Below the pieces are notes generated by a model that was not told the DNA's origin, did not search any database, and saw only the letters and a program-made list of their open reading frames with translations. Position numbers and translations under genes: made by a program. From the NCBI GenBank assembly GCA_022606495.2, contig JAHDVE020007094.1:62001-126000 (forward strand): a stretch of DNA of 64,000 bases. Direction: 5' to 3'. Below, piece after piece: positions 12,485 to 23,902 of the stretch; positions within the stretch are counted from its first letter, which is position 1; each line of letters opens with the position of its first letter. The DNA comes from Halesus radiatus (taxonomy: Eukaryota; Arthropoda; Insecta; Trichoptera; Limnephilidae).

Positions 12485-13935
12485 TGTAGTTTAATTAAAA
12501 ATTTACAATTTAAATCACTTTTATCCGACATTTCGGGTTTTTGGCTTAGGCACTTTTGAAACATTGCAATTTAGTTAATTCGCTTCATTTAATAGCATTA
12601 TTATGCGAAATATAACTAACTAATAATGTATTAAAGTCATTACTTAGGATAATATTGAGTTTTTCTATTGTTAAAACTACGCAAATATCGATATTTTAAA
12701 GAACGTTTTTTCCATACGGAATTCATTCAATGAAGAAAATTATTTACGAAATAAAATGCGTTTGTATTTTACTAGCGGTGAGCCCTGGGGTCATGAAATT
12801 TGCACAAAATAAATTTCTGTCATTGTATACTAAAGCTTTCACAAATTTATTTAACTTGAAATAATTTTCCATGAAAACTATTTGTACGTCTCACTGAAAA
12901 CTCCGAGCGGTGGGACCTAGTGTCATGAAATTTTTACAGCTCTTGCTGTTTGCAATAATTATTAGGATGAGAAAACTATTTTTAATATTTGCCATCATGA
13001 GCTATGAAGCTTTTAAATAACCATTTAATTGTATTGAGAAAAATAAATTATGTAATAAATGACACAATTTCACATTAAAATATTTATTTGTTTTTAATGT
13101 TACTGTATTTTTTTATATATGTATTAACTTTATTTTTTCGACGATTCCAGCATTTAAAAAAGGTATATGAAGCTACAAGGAAATTAAACGGAGTTTAAAA
13201 AGAAAATTCTGAAAATATTTTCGGACGAATCAAAAAATTTGCACATTAAGAATTGAAACTGTTGTATCGGTGATCGTATTCAAATTCTAAGCAATTGTTT
13301 GATTTATTAAACATCTTAGTTTTGTTTCCTTCGCCTTACTCCAGTGGCCTACATACGGTGCTCAACCACCTGTGTAAAGGTACCTAATTACAAAAACCAA
13401 AAAAAAAACTTTTTTTTGGGGAATTTTTCTGTGGGGGTCTTGTCGAACTGCTGTCAGCTTGTTTTTCAACAAAACAGCTATTTCGGTGTTCGACACATCC
13501 GTGAATCTAATCGCACCTCTTTATTAAACGTGCGTAGCTTTCGCGGTGTTTGTACGGTGTGCGTTAATTAACTGCTGATACAACGCAGAGAGAAAATCGA
13601 AGTTGTTAGACTTTATTGATGTATTATTATTCTATTTAGAATTTCTTACCTACCTACGAAGGTGACAATAAATTTATTGCATAGTTTTTGTGAGGAGTTG
13701 AGGAATTTGCCAAAATTTCAAATCAGTAAATCTTGTTTATTTCAAATAATATCAGTCATTTGGAAAAATAATAAACAAATTTTAAACAGTATTTTTTTTT
13801 CAATTTTGAATTTGCGTTTATTTTTCTTGGATTCGAGTGAGATTAAGTTGAATTTTATTTCATTCTATTTACATTGGAATAATTTGTAATTTGCATCTGT
13901 TTTTCTTACGTGAATTAATTGAGTTTTAAGGTGTT
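12485..13935. other. AT-rich upstream region, no gene seen
   Basis: There are no conserved frames. The open stretches at 13344-13571 and 13662-13889 are compositional. An acceptor-like CTCCAG at 13343 may belong to a cyclin G leader exon. Confidence 0.5.
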
Positions 13936-13939
13936 TGAT

Positions 13940-14072
13940 CTTGAATTGGTCGTAATAGTATAATTCTATTAGATCCAGACATCTCTCTTAGTCAAGTTAG
14001 TGTGATATTTGTCAGTTGGTCAGTTAGTTCTCTCTGTGTGCGTCTGTAGTGTTGACACGCCCGTTCGCCCCC
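13940..14072 (+). promoter_or_regulatory. Probable cyclin G 5' UTR just before the start codon
   Basis: The base composition shifts from AT-rich to mixed about 100 bases before ATG 14073, and a stop at 14025-14027 closes the frame upstream. The true transcription start cannot be placed. A non-coding first exon further upstream is likely: the GC-mixed stretch 9095-9227 ends in a strong donor-like CCGG|GTAAGT, and 13343 has a good acceptor-like CTCCAG. Confidence 0.35.
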
Positions 14073-14786
14073 ATGCATCCCACAGGTACCGGCCCCTCCG
14101 TCTCTCCCAGCCGCGCTGCCGCCATGCCGGGCCTAGTTGCGGGGGGGACCATGTTCCCGGATGCTGCCGCCCGCTCCCGCCACCCCCACAGCGCACCCCA
14201 CTCGCGCCGTTCATCACACCATCACCGCTCCTCCGTCGGAACGCGCAAACCCAACTATCGCAGCAAGCAAGAACGCAACAGCGCCACATACAAGAACAAG
14301 CACGCTGAAACTGCCGATGCAAACAAGATCCTGCACGATACCCTGCTGAAACGCACGTTAAACACCTCGAGGTTTGATAGTAACCCCGCAAGCGGCGTGC
14401 CACCAAGCGAGAAAGACAAGCAAACGCAAAAAGGCAAGCAATCGTCAAACGGGTCGCGCGCGAAAAAGAGCTCTTCATCAAAAGACGTTGCGACGCTTGA
14501 ATCTACAATGGGTTTCTGCGGTAATACTAAATGCGACGTTGTCAACGATGAAATGATGCCGTTTGTCGGGTCGAAGGTAGAACGCATGGAGGACGACTGC
14601 GTCGCTGATACGTGCGTCGCTTCGAGCAGCGGCGGTAGTCTCGCAAGCGGCGGAGATGTGATGCGGTCCATTGCGCCCCCCGTTTACGGAGAGAACGCAG
14701 ACGAGGATCTGTACGCAACTCTGCGCGAGTATCTTGCCGTCGAAGGGAAATTTCAGCCCAAACCGGTTCTCCCAGTTAACCCGCAG
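14073..14786 (+). CDS. CycG: Cyclin G coding exon 1 (residues 1-238)
   Basis: This is a GC-rich block in an AT-rich setting. It opens at ATG 14073 and closes at the donor CAG|GTAATT at 14787. It encodes the long disordered leader, with His/Ser/Pro/Lys-rich stretches, and the first conserved helix before the cyclin box. Reading past the donor meets a stop at 14823, as expected for an intron. Confidence 0.9.
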
Positions 14787-17700
14787 GTAATTATTGCCAT
14801 TATAACCTATCCTAACAACTGTTAATTTAAATTTAATTTCTTTCGAGATGGTGAAGAGGATGGTTGGAATCCATTGCACTGCAGATGCCCTAATATTGTC
14901 TATGACCTTGTAATCTAAATCCTTTGATAGCAAATTTATTTACGTTGCAGAAATTATTTGCTGCAATCGCGTATAAATTTCTGCCGACTTAGTTACATAT
15001 CGAAAGTTGTTGATTAATAATTATTTAGTTGTTATTAAACACAAGCAACAACAGTAAGGACTAATGCGCGCATTCACCCAATCAGATGTTGTCACAATAG
15101 TACGCTGATTTTCTGTCACAATAATCCAAACCTCCTTTAAATATTGAATATTAAATGTCGCTTAGTCTGCGGAAGTAAATTTTGTTCACGGAAATTGTAA
15201 ATTAGTTTATTAGCAAACATTAAGTACTACTTTTTTTAATGTGAACACTGTACAAGGGTCCCAATTGCCCGAAGGTAGTGGGACTATGGCATCCCTGATG
15301 GGGGTATGCAGTCAAGCTGAGGACTTGAGGAAGAATGGAAATTACCCGGTTATTGAAATAACTTGAATTACAACAAACAGCACTTAGTTATTTATTGATA
15401 AATAACAGTATAATCAGAATCTCAGTACAATGGTTCGGAGAGCCAGGAAGCAAAGCTCCTGTCTATACATAATCTGTCTGACCTTGACAAATTCTCAGGT
15501 ATCACTGCTATACTGTCTTGCCGACAGTGCCATCAATGTGAAACAACCGAAACTAGGATATAGCAGTTTCCATTCTGTGTTGATGTAATGTAGTGAGATA
15601 ATTTTCCCCTTTCTTGTAACCTTCTACCTCGCAAATAACGCGAATCGGGGATGTCATAATAGAGGTAGTCGAAAGTCCGGTGGTTGGAACACTATCATTC
15701 TTTTCCCGTTTCATCAGTATATAACAACATAATAGTTGTATGTTTATTTTGAAACATCCAATCCTTTCTCCCTTTTCAACACAAGCAAGTAATGCCCTGT
15801 ATTTTTTATTTTATTTATTATTTAACACTGTCTGATGTAGTCTTGTGCCTGTTGTTTCCAGCGCGGCGAGATCTCGGCGGGAACGCGCGACGGTGCGGCG
15901 CACGTGCTGCGTTGCCTGAAGATCTGGTATGACCTGCCCACGGACGTGCACTTTCACGCCATCAATCTCCTCGACAGATTCTTGACCAAGATGAAGGTGA
16001 GAACCTTAAATATTTATTTTCATTATAAAAAAAATTAAATAAGTACATTTATACAGCCTTTAATGTGCTGCGGCATTTAAATTGTGAGGGGCCAATATCT
16101 TTCTCCAGTATGTGTCGATGCTGGAGGCTGGACTGAGGCGGGCCTCCATGGTGAGGGTATTCCCGGAGCTGTTTATCCTTTCCCTCATTCCAGCCACCCT
16201 GGATCTGATAAGGGCTGCAAAACCGGAAACTCGCCCCTCTTGTGAATATACTGGAAGCGCTGCAGTATCTGGGGAGGTCAAACATTATGCAGAAGGCGTT
16301 ATTGTACTGTATGCAAAGTCTTTTTGTAGTTGGGGCAGAGTTCGCACGTGCACAACTTGCGCAGAAGGCGAGGAAGACAGTCCTTTTCACAGAGGTACTA
16401 CGAAGGCGAAATCTTCTGCTGAGCATGTTCGATTTTACGCTGAGAGCTCGTATTTGCCTATCAATATCATCATCATCATCATCCATCAGACTGCTGGTGA
16501 TTATGTATCCTAGGCATTTAGTTCCTTCAGTCACCTTCAGGATCACACCGTTCAGGGTAGCTGCAGGAGTACTAGTTGGGCCTTGACCATATCTCATGAC
16601 CAACGGAGCCGTTTTATTGGGGTTACAAGACATGTTTGTCAAATTAAATTATTGCCCAGGTAGATTTACAATAAATTAAATGTATTGAATTTGCACAACA
16701 ATATCTCCATTAGTTTGTATTTGTATTTTAACGGAGTCCAACGGGTGCCACATTTTTTTTCATTTAAACATCTGTTTTGAACAATCCAATGTTTGTTTGC
16801 ACACCCACCGGGCATTGAATGCGACACTCGTTGATGCCACAATTTGGCTCAGAGGTTGGTTACGCACCCATTCTGTGACATAGCTAAACAATTGCTTAAT
16901 CGTTATAATAATTATGTTCAATCATCAGTCATTATAAAACTTGGGATATAATCACCAACTTATAATAGAATGATTCGTATCTTCTGTGCCATGAATAATA
17001 TTATGTAACTATAATTAGCTTAAGATTAAGAAAAGGACGCTTGGATGGTTGGGCATGTAGAGCAAATGAACGATGAAAGGGGTGTATGTGTTACGCGAAT
17101 GTGAATGAAAGAAGCCGGGGACGTCCGAGGAAGACACAGCACGTTGGACCGAATCAAATATATAACAATCACGCCTTTTCACCGCAGGGGTGGGCAGAAA
17201 GGACGGACCGCCAAACAACTCGATCTTGGCATACACTTCTTGCACTCAGCTGGTACATGCCGCTCTACACTCCATTTAAATTGAGTGATCAAAATTATCA
17301 AAAGCCTTCACAAAGTCATGTTGTGATGAGTCAACTTGTTCTTTATTACTGACAATACTTGTGCCCTTGCAATGTCACAACGTCGCTTAACCTACGCGAT
17401 AATTCGACGAGTCGTTCAATTCGTCCGAACAAATAATAATAATCATTTGAAAATATTTTAATCGTCGCATTCATAAATCAATCAATATATTCGCGGATAA
17501 TGACAGCTGCTGAGTCAATAAAAAAAAATCATTAAATTATTGCGTCACATGCAAATCAGCTGCGAAAACATTGGAACGGCATTTACGACGCACAATTTTA
17601 TGTACACAGTGTCTTAACCTTTCTTAAATTTTCTTATCGAACAGTCCATGCCATGCTTGTGTGAAGTTTCTATATTCCGATTATAGTAGATACTCTCAGT

Positions 17701-20700
17701 ATCACCCCGGCGAGATAGCACCACTCAGAATTAAAAAGGCTTTAGCCATGTATAGTGACCGGATCTAAATACCTTCTTTCTCTCCATCTCTCTCCTCACC
17801 TCACCTCACGTAATATCACAATTTGTGACTGCCATTCCACCGGTTTATAGTTTTATAAACATTTCATAGCTCTTCAGCTCATGATGGTAATTAAATTACC
17901 GATGAAAAAAAATTATTTACGTAGACAGAATTTCCAGATGAAAAAGCTGCGCAAATTTCATGATGTCAGTCCTGTAAGCCTTCTGTATAATTATGAATGT
18001 TGGGTTAGTAGAAACAGCCGCCACAATTATAATAAAGTAAAAATTGTCAGAACTTCTATGAAAATATTAAATTTGATGATTTAACCGCCCCACCCATACG
18101 TGATACGGCCGCTATATTATCGCCCGAACGCAACAAGCCGTATCCCGTACGTTCAGGTACAAAAACTATACCCGAAACCCACAAAACATTCGTATACGTC
18201 AAGTTTGTTCCTGCCTCATCTCGTTTTGTATTTCAAGGTCAGCTGAAGCTAACGGATGTGTTAGAATATTTTCGTCTCTCCCATTCAAGTTTGTACATTG
18301 CAAACACATTGTTATTTGCGAAATCTAATTTACTTATTTTAATAACCCAAAGGATGACTCCCCGTTAATTATAAAAATAAAAAATTGTTTTCCTTTTTCA
18401 AATATTTTTTTGCAATATGAGTACCCCGTCTACCATACGTCATGTACAAAGTATTTTGGTGGTGCGTAGTATCAAATAATGTAATTTACACGAAGGGGCA
18501 AAGTTCAATTTCAACACTGTCCTTATCATTAGTCGGGTGTTTGTTGACCCAGATATGAAAAAAACTTTGATATGTGCGCGCAACCGTTTTTATTCGGTAA
18601 ACAAACTATTTTCTGATAAGCAATTGATTTAAGTGGACAATTTTTTACGTCCAATTTCGTTGTAGTTATCTCGTTTTGTGTTCTGCAGAGGAGATAATGC
18701 CCTGTAATGTGATATCTATTAAAGAAGAGTTTACTACAGTTTTATTCCGAGCTTGATGAAATTTTGCACTATTTACACATGGGATTTTGAAAGTCGCCAA
18801 TATCCCCATTTCCCACATCGTAAAGCAGAAATTTGGTACTGCAATTAATTAATTTAAAAATAGTATATGGTATATTTGCATCACGTTCCACAGTGGAAGA
18901 TAATCTCAGTATCACCCTGATGAAAGACCACCGTTCAGAATTGAAACGTTGCTTGAAATGACTTTAGCTGTGACCAGATCTGAATAACCAGGCACTTCTT
19001 TCCTCTTCCGTATATCCTTTCCCTCACAACATACCTCAATTGGAGATACCATAGTCTCACTGGCTCCGGCTCCAGACAGTTGGGATTCTCGTGCGGTGTT
19101 AGTGGCAGACACCCAATGAGATTTTGTATTGTAAAGTAGACTGAATGCCGTAGTCTTTTATACTCACTATCGCCCTGGGAAGAATAATCGTTCAATTTCT
19201 GTTGCATTGTATTAAATTGTTGTTTTTTGTTTTTGTTTTAGGTGCGCCCGTGCCACGTGTCCTGCATCTCCGTGTCCTGCATGAACATGGCCATCCAGTC
19301 TCACCGCCCCGCGCTGCGCACCATCAACACCGAAGATCTGGGTATGTGCCCACCCTCCAACCAGCCCCGCTTCTTTCATTCTCTCGTACTCCCCACAACC
19401 CCCGTTAATCCGGTCTTGTAGTAGCTTTAAAAAATGCTTGTCTTCCGCTTCTATCTGCTAACAGCCTTGCAGTGTCTATCGTCAGGCCCTGAAACGTTAG
19501 CGGGGATGCCATAATCCCAGTGGCTGCACACAATATTAATCAGTTGGGACTCTTGTGCAGTATTTACATTTAAAAAAACATCAAAACAACTGGTTAAAAA
19601 TCTTGATCTCCTACAACTCCTTCTTTAACCATGTTTTTTTAAAATATTTATTTACTTAACATCAACGGTGTAAATATACCATAAACAATAATTGCATGTC
19701 ACAGTTAACTACAAGCATAAGAATATAGCACAAATAATTTCATAAGGTAACTACTATTAAATGTGGCATTAGGTCATACAATGATATCGGAGAGTATATA
19801 AAGAATAAAAGTTTATGAAGGACATAAAAGTAAAAGATATACGTACATATAAAACGTATAGTAAACTTAGGTTAAATTAATATTTAATCATTGAAGAAGA
19901 CAATATTAACATATCCTAAATGAAACACGAAATTGAAAAAAACCACAGAAAATAAAACCTTCTTGACTTACCTTCCATGCAGTTAAATAGATCTGCCACA
20001 TCTGCGTATCTATTACCAACTTCATGTAATCTAGGTACAAGCGAGTGTTTGTAATGCTCAGTCCTGGTGTTGTTACATTTAAACAGGATTTTGGAACGAG
20101 TAGCCCTCGTAGGTATATGAAATTGAATCAGGGCTGTGTATACTACCATTTACAATACTGAATATATTTTCTTATCTTAACCATGAGTTGTGACCTTGTG
20201 GCAACCATGTTTTAACATTATTGCGACAATCTCATTCATGGCCATCTGTTATCAAGGAAGTCACGCAAACGATGAAAACAACAAAACTTGATGAATATAA
20301 TAGTCAATGAAAAATTCTCTGCATTACATATTAATTTAAACCCACATTTCATGTATATACCATCATTTATTCCATTAGGTACACACTCTGTCATTGCACA
20401 CCGTCGCTATATGAACTACTAGCTGACATGTGCCCAGCCTTGCTCGGGAATATTTACTGTTTTTGGAATAAAGTTGGAATTTCTTGCTTGTCGTTTGGGT
20501 GCCATAATTGATTTGACAGCGAAAGTAATGCTTTGTGACGACTATTACTATCTCTAAACAAAGAAACATTCATTTGAAAATTTTGAAAGTTTTTAAGTAG
20601 GTACCCCCACTTGTGTTTTCTATTTTGAAAATATTCTATCCAAACAAACCTTCTTTTGAATATGTGATCTGTGGCTAACCAGAGTGGTATATCTATGGAC

Positions 20701-23554
20701 TAACCTCTTGTTTTTCATACTAATTTTAAAAAAATTTTAGCAACAGTTTTACATATTGGATTTCATTCAAACTATTCCCTAAACCTTCGTAGTAATAAGA
20801 ACAAATTGCTATTTTCAGTGAAACTGGTTGAGTAATTTTTGAGAAAATCGAGGACAGACAGACAAACATTCATTTTTATATATATAGATAGACTAGATAT
20901 GGCGTGTCATATAAATTCGCAAGGCGCATTTGCAACACATCTCCCTATCGAATTCTGTTGCCTCACTTTAAAAGACTAGTTCTTTTGCACGCTTCACTCC
21001 AAAATAACACAGTGCACATAGTTAACCCCAAATTGCATGATGTAATGTTGTTTATTTGATCCGCCGATAGGAAGCCAAAAAGGCACGCATCATAAAATCG
21101 ACTTCAGTTTTCTGCTTCTACCACGAATTTCCAGACGTCGTGTATAAATAGTTATCGAAGATGGTGCCACAAAATAAGTTTCGCCGTTATTGAATAATGT
21201 TTTGTTTGAATCAACTGTCTAATTTTTGTTGTTCACAGTGTCCATTTCCCAGTGCAAGTGCACGGTGGGCGACGTGCGCCGCATGTCTGCCGTGATAGGC
21301 GAGAAGCTGGGCGCCGTGGGAGACGCCATCACTCCGCTCCACTGGCTGCGGCTGCTGGGGCGTCTGCTGTCTTGGGCCTCTCCGGAGGTGGTTCCCAAAC
21401 TCATGCAGGTGAGGATCATTAACACGTCTCTCCATCTTGAATCATTTTTCGTGGATTTGCAGAGCATATTGGATGTATACAAAAATTCATTAAACTTAAT
21501 CGAAGAGTCTGTGTCTAATACAGTAGAACCTCGATAATGTCGAATTAACTATATAATTCGACTTATTGCCGTGTAAATCGGAATTAAAGTTGTGGTCGGT
21601 CCTTCAAATTCAGATATTCAAAGTAATATGGCCTCCATGGTCGAGTGGTAAGGCTCTCGACTACGAATCCGAAGGTCGCAGGTTCAAATCCCAGCTTGCG
21701 CAAGTAAATTTTATTTAATTAATTTTGGGCTGTTTCACAATTAATTGATTTTAAAATAATATATAATATATTTGCGCACGTTCCAGAGTGGAAGATACTC
21801 TAAAAAAAGTCCACCATTCAGAATTGAAATGTTTCGTGAAATGGCTTTTAACTGTGACCAGATCTGAATAGCCAGGTATTTACCTACCCTTCCCTTCTCC
21901 TTCCCCTCCCCAATACCTTCAGCTTCACAACATTCCCCAATTGGGAATGCCATATTCTCACTGGATCCAGAAGGTTGGGAGCAGTTGGGACTCTTGTGCA
22001 GTATTCATATTAAAAAAATATATATTTTGAAAATTGAATTTGCACATGAAAGAAGATACCTCACCTATCTTCCATTCCCTATCTATGTCTTACCAGCTAC
22101 CAATGATGAAGTGCGATGCTATTAGTGATTTTGTCTTAAGACATTTATTTTATTTCCAGGAGACTGACATGGTTAACCGCCTGGAGATCCTGTCCTGCGA
22201 CGCAAGCTGCTGCAACATCCGCTCCTGCGAACTGGCCTTCGTGCTGCTTTGCACGCAACTGGGTGAGTCCAAATATCAAATAAATTTTTTGAACCTCAGT
22301 AATTTTCCCTCGGCATTTCCATTTACATTTGCAAAGTAATTTTAAAAACGAATGCTTATTTATTACGTTTTTTTAAATTGTAGATTCGCAACTGACGGTG
22401 TTGCAGAGAGCTCCCTCTGCCCAGAACGAGGAGAGAATGGCCGAACTCACCCGCCTCGTCCACTTCGCAATGGAGCTGCAAAGAATCTGCCAGGTAACAA
22501 CAATACCTACTTATCAACTCGAGTATATGGATTTAATTAATGCCGTTGAATCATGCTTGCATGGATACTTTTAATATTGATGTGATTCTAATCGATCGGT
22601 TTGATTGCAGATCGGCGACGACTCGTTCTACACGTCGCACCAGGCGGTGGTCAGCGTGCTGGAGCGCTACAACGCGCGCCAGAAGATGCCGCATCGCCAA
22701 CGCTTGGTCTGGCGGCTCAGCTCGCGCACGCTGAAGGTGCTGCGGCCCACAGACCGGCTGACCAGTCTGCTCCCCACCATAGAGGAGCAGCAGATGCAGA
22801 GCGAGCCCAACAGACAGAGGTGATTACACAACTCTAACTGACTATCGCGCCGTTTCTGTACAGGGGTAGGCAGAGAGGATAGACACTGCCACACAACACA
22901 CTCATTGCTTCATTCACATTCGTATATCCTCTCATACATATCCTGACTCTTGACATCTAGTATTTGATTCCTTCTATCGTGCCGTATCTTCCTTGGACGT
23001 CCCCGACTTCTATCTTTAGCTAAAGGTTGAAAAGCTGTGCCTACTCAAAAAAAGAAAAACGAACCACAAAAAGTCTGTGTCGTTTGTTCATTTATTCAGT
23101 TTGCCACAACAACCTGCGGTAGATGAAAATTACCATTTTCAAATATTCAATACACAAATGTCCAGAGTGGTAGATACTTTCAGTATCGCCCTGGTGAAAG
23201 ACCCACCATTCAGAATCGAAACGTTGCTTGAAATGGCTTTCACTGTTTTTGAAAAGCCAGGTATTTCCCCACCTTCCTCTTCCCCCCACTACTTTCCAAT
23301 ATAGTCCAATTCGAAATACCAATTTCTCACTGGCTCTTGACGGTTGAGAGCAGTTGGAACTCCGGCACGGTACTCACATTACCACCAATAAAAACACAAA
23401 TTAACAATTATCCATTATTCCACAGTAATATTGTGATACTAAACTTAATTGTTTGTATTCCAGATCGGGCAGCGAAAGCTCCGATGACCTCAGCGAGGAG
23501 TCGGCAGACTGGCCCACCAGCCCGCTGGTGCCGGTGCTGTGCCACGACCACTGA
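14073..23554 (+). CDS. CycG: Cyclin G (8 coding exons, 543 codons)
   Basis: Joining 14073-14786, 15862-15996, 19242-19341, 21239-21408, 22160-22262, 22384-22493, 22611-22819 and 23464-23554 gives one open frame of 543 codons with GT-AG introns and matching phases (0,0,1,0,1,0,2). Residues 1-206 are a low-complexity, Ser/His/Lys-rich leader. From about 207 the protein follows the cyclin G pattern: a YATLREYLAVE helix, then the cyclin-box core with INLLDRFLTKMK (about 272-283), SISQCKCTVGDVRRM (about 318-332) and HWLRLLGRLLSW. The C-terminus is acidic and Ser-rich (SGSESSDDLSEES), degron-like. Family members are atypical cyclins that bind Cdk and PP2A B-type subunits and act in growth, DNA repair and meiotic control. 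The length is close to the fly protein as I recall it (about 560). The start is the first in-frame ATG after a stop at 14025; an ATG at 14124 is an alternative. Exon-intron calls are by eye, with no transcript support. Confidence 0.92.
15245..15350 (-). mobile_element. SINE remnant in cyclin G intron 1
   Basis: A decayed piece with AAGGGTCCCAATTG and GTGGGACTATGGCATCCC matches the 3' part of the SINE body. Confidence 0.55.
15862..15996 (+). CDS. CycG: Cyclin G coding exon 2 (residues 239-283)
   Basis: The acceptor is TTTCCAG|CGCGG and the donor AAG|GTGAGA. The 45 codons are in phase 0 at both ends and hold the first half of the cyclin box, ending INLLDRFLTKMK, the most recognisable cyclin G stretch in the gene. 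Confidence 0.93.
16049..16642 (-). mobile_element. LINE RT relic in cyclin G intron 2
   Basis: The - strand frame of 197 codons contains KCLGYIITSSLMDDDDDDID, VKSNMLSRRFRLRSTSVKR and QYNNAFCIMFDLPRYCSAS. This is the thumb and post-RT region of a non-LTR retrotransposon; a frameshift near 16270 moves the end into another frame (YSQEGRVSGFAAL). It differs from LINE-A and LINE-B. It lies antisense inside the intron. Confidence 0.8.
17020..17165 (+). mobile_element. LINE-A tail fragment in cyclin G intron 2
   Basis: On the + strand KKRTLGWLGM and RSRGRPRKTQHVGPNQI follow the LINE-A C-terminal pattern with shifts. Confidence 0.6.
17690..17800 (+). mobile_element. SINE fragment in cyclin G intron 2
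   Basis: TACTCTCAGTATCACCCCGG and a decayed body follow the SINE consensus. Confidence 0.5.
18880..19095 (+). mobile_element. SINE fragment in cyclin G intron 2
   Basis: It has ATATTTGCATCACGTTCCA, the AGATAATCTCAGTATCACCC word, GAATTGAAACGTTGCTTGAA and CCATAGTCTCACTGGCTCC. The tRNA-like head is missing. Confidence 0.7.
19242..19341 (+). CDS. CycG: Cyclin G coding exon 3 (residues 284-316)
   Basis: A T-rich tract ending TTTTAG precedes the exon and the donor is G|GTATGTG. It encodes VRPCHVSCISVSCMNMAIQS and on to INTEDL. This is the place where cyclin G proteins have a helix of the type QPKHLGCVGLSC. Confidence 0.9.
19930..20150 (-). mobile_element. RT C-terminal relic in cyclin G intron 3
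   Basis: The - strand frame includes HKHSLVPRLHEVGNRYADVA-like words (YKHSLVPRLHEVGNRYADVA) and LFNCMEGK. Related pieces are at about 34270-34380 (+) and 46385-46620 (-), so this is a repeated retroelement end. Confidence 0.5.
20350..20893 (+). repeat. Repeat family D, copy 2, in cyclin G intron 3
   Basis: It matches 59458-59960 in inverted orientation, including the leading CCGTCGCTATATGAACTA word, which shows that the family is longer than the copy at 3160 suggests. Confidence 0.6.
21239..21408 (+). CDS. CycG: Cyclin G coding exon 4 (residues 317-373)
   Basis: The acceptor is GTTCACAG and the donor CAG|GTGAGG. It encodes SISQCKCTVGDVRRM and the following helices up to PEVVPKLMQ, corresponding to the ISQYRFTVSDLMRM region of vertebrate cyclin G. 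Confidence 0.93.
21629..22019 (+). mobile_element. tRNA-derived SINE, near full length, in cyclin G intron 4
   Basis: The head GGCCTCCATGGTCGAGTGG is tRNA-like, with an A-box at 21638-21648 and the B-box GGTTCAAATCC at 21681-21691. The body then has CCAGAGTGGAAGATACTCT, GAAATGGCTTTTAACTGTG and ATTGGGAATGCCATA, and it ends with a short A-run. It is RNA polymerase III type by its boxes, carries no protein, and is in the sense orientation in the intron. Confidence 0.8.
22160..22262 (+). CDS. CycG: Cyclin G coding exon 5 (residues 374-407)
   Basis: The acceptor is ATTTCCAG and the donor G|GTGAGT. It encodes a Cys-rich helical segment, ETDMVNRLEILSCDASCC through AFVLLCTQL, in the second cyclin fold. 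Confidence 0.9.
22384..22493 (+). CDS. CycG: Cyclin G coding exon 6 (residues 408-444)
   Basis: The acceptor is AATTGTAG and the donor CAG|GTAACA. It encodes a helical segment ending in HFAMELQRICQ. The short intron before it is only about 120 bp. Confidence 0.9.
22611..22819 (+). CDS. CycG: Cyclin G coding exon 7 (residues 445-513)
   Basis: The acceptor is GATTGCAG and the donor AG|GTGATT. It begins IGDDSFYTSHQAVVSVLERY, a last cyclin-fold helix, followed by an Arg-rich stretch and a predicted helix ending in QQMQSEPNRQR. Confidence 0.9.
22840..23015 (-). mobile_element. LINE-A tail relic in cyclin G intron 7
   Basis: The CGCGCCGTTTCTGTACAGGG to CGTCCCCGACTTCT order matches the other LINE-A 3' ends in - orientation. 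It starts with the CTAACTGACTA tail typical of this family. Confidence 0.65.
23150..23370 (+). mobile_element. SINE fragment in cyclin G intron 7
   Basis: It contains CAGTATCGCCCTGGTGAAAG, GAAACGTTGCTTGAAATGGC and TTCTCACTGGCTC and lies about 90 bases before the last exon. Confidence 0.75.
23464..23554 (+). CDS. CycG: Cyclin G coding exon 8 (residues 514-543, stop TGA)
   Basis: The acceptor is TTCCAG|ATCGGG. The phase-2 junction gives an Arg followed by the acidic SGSESSDDLSEESADW tail, and the frame ends at TGA 23552-23554. Confidence 0.9.
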
Positions 23555-23902
23555 GCTGGTCCCTCGTACCACTCCCCCCAACATCCATCGGGAGAGAGAG
23601 AACCAACAATATCAGACTGCCGCACCGGAAACAACCTTATTTCAAAGTGGAATGTCACCGGTTATATTGTGCCGTCATCGTTTTGATGAAACTTCAATTC
23701 AGCATGATGTTAAGACTTCATCGGTTTGATGAATCGTCTCTTCGCGACAATGTGGTGTTAGAATGTCATCGCTTTGATGAAACTTCACTACGCGGCGGCA
23801 TGGTGATACGACGTCATCATTTCACATCACCGACACTGTTATGATTTAAATGTGGTCATTTTTATATCCCTCATTTTAAACTGTGTAATGTATTGAAATA
23901 AA
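23555..23902 (+). promoter_or_regulatory. Cyclin G 3' UTR with polyA signal
   Basis: The sequence after the stop keeps a balanced composition for about 300 bases and reaches AATAAA at 23897-23902. Three short hairpins of the form TCATC-loop-GATGA lie at 23675-23689, 23717-23733 and 23766-23780. A longer form is possible, because further AATAAA motifs lie in the very AT-rich flank up to about 25380. Confidence 0.6.

Noticed and set aside
14020..14933. Open frames on the - strand opposite cyclin G exon 1
   Set aside because: They are shadows of a GC-rich coding exon; the + strand frame fits cyclin G and splices correctly.
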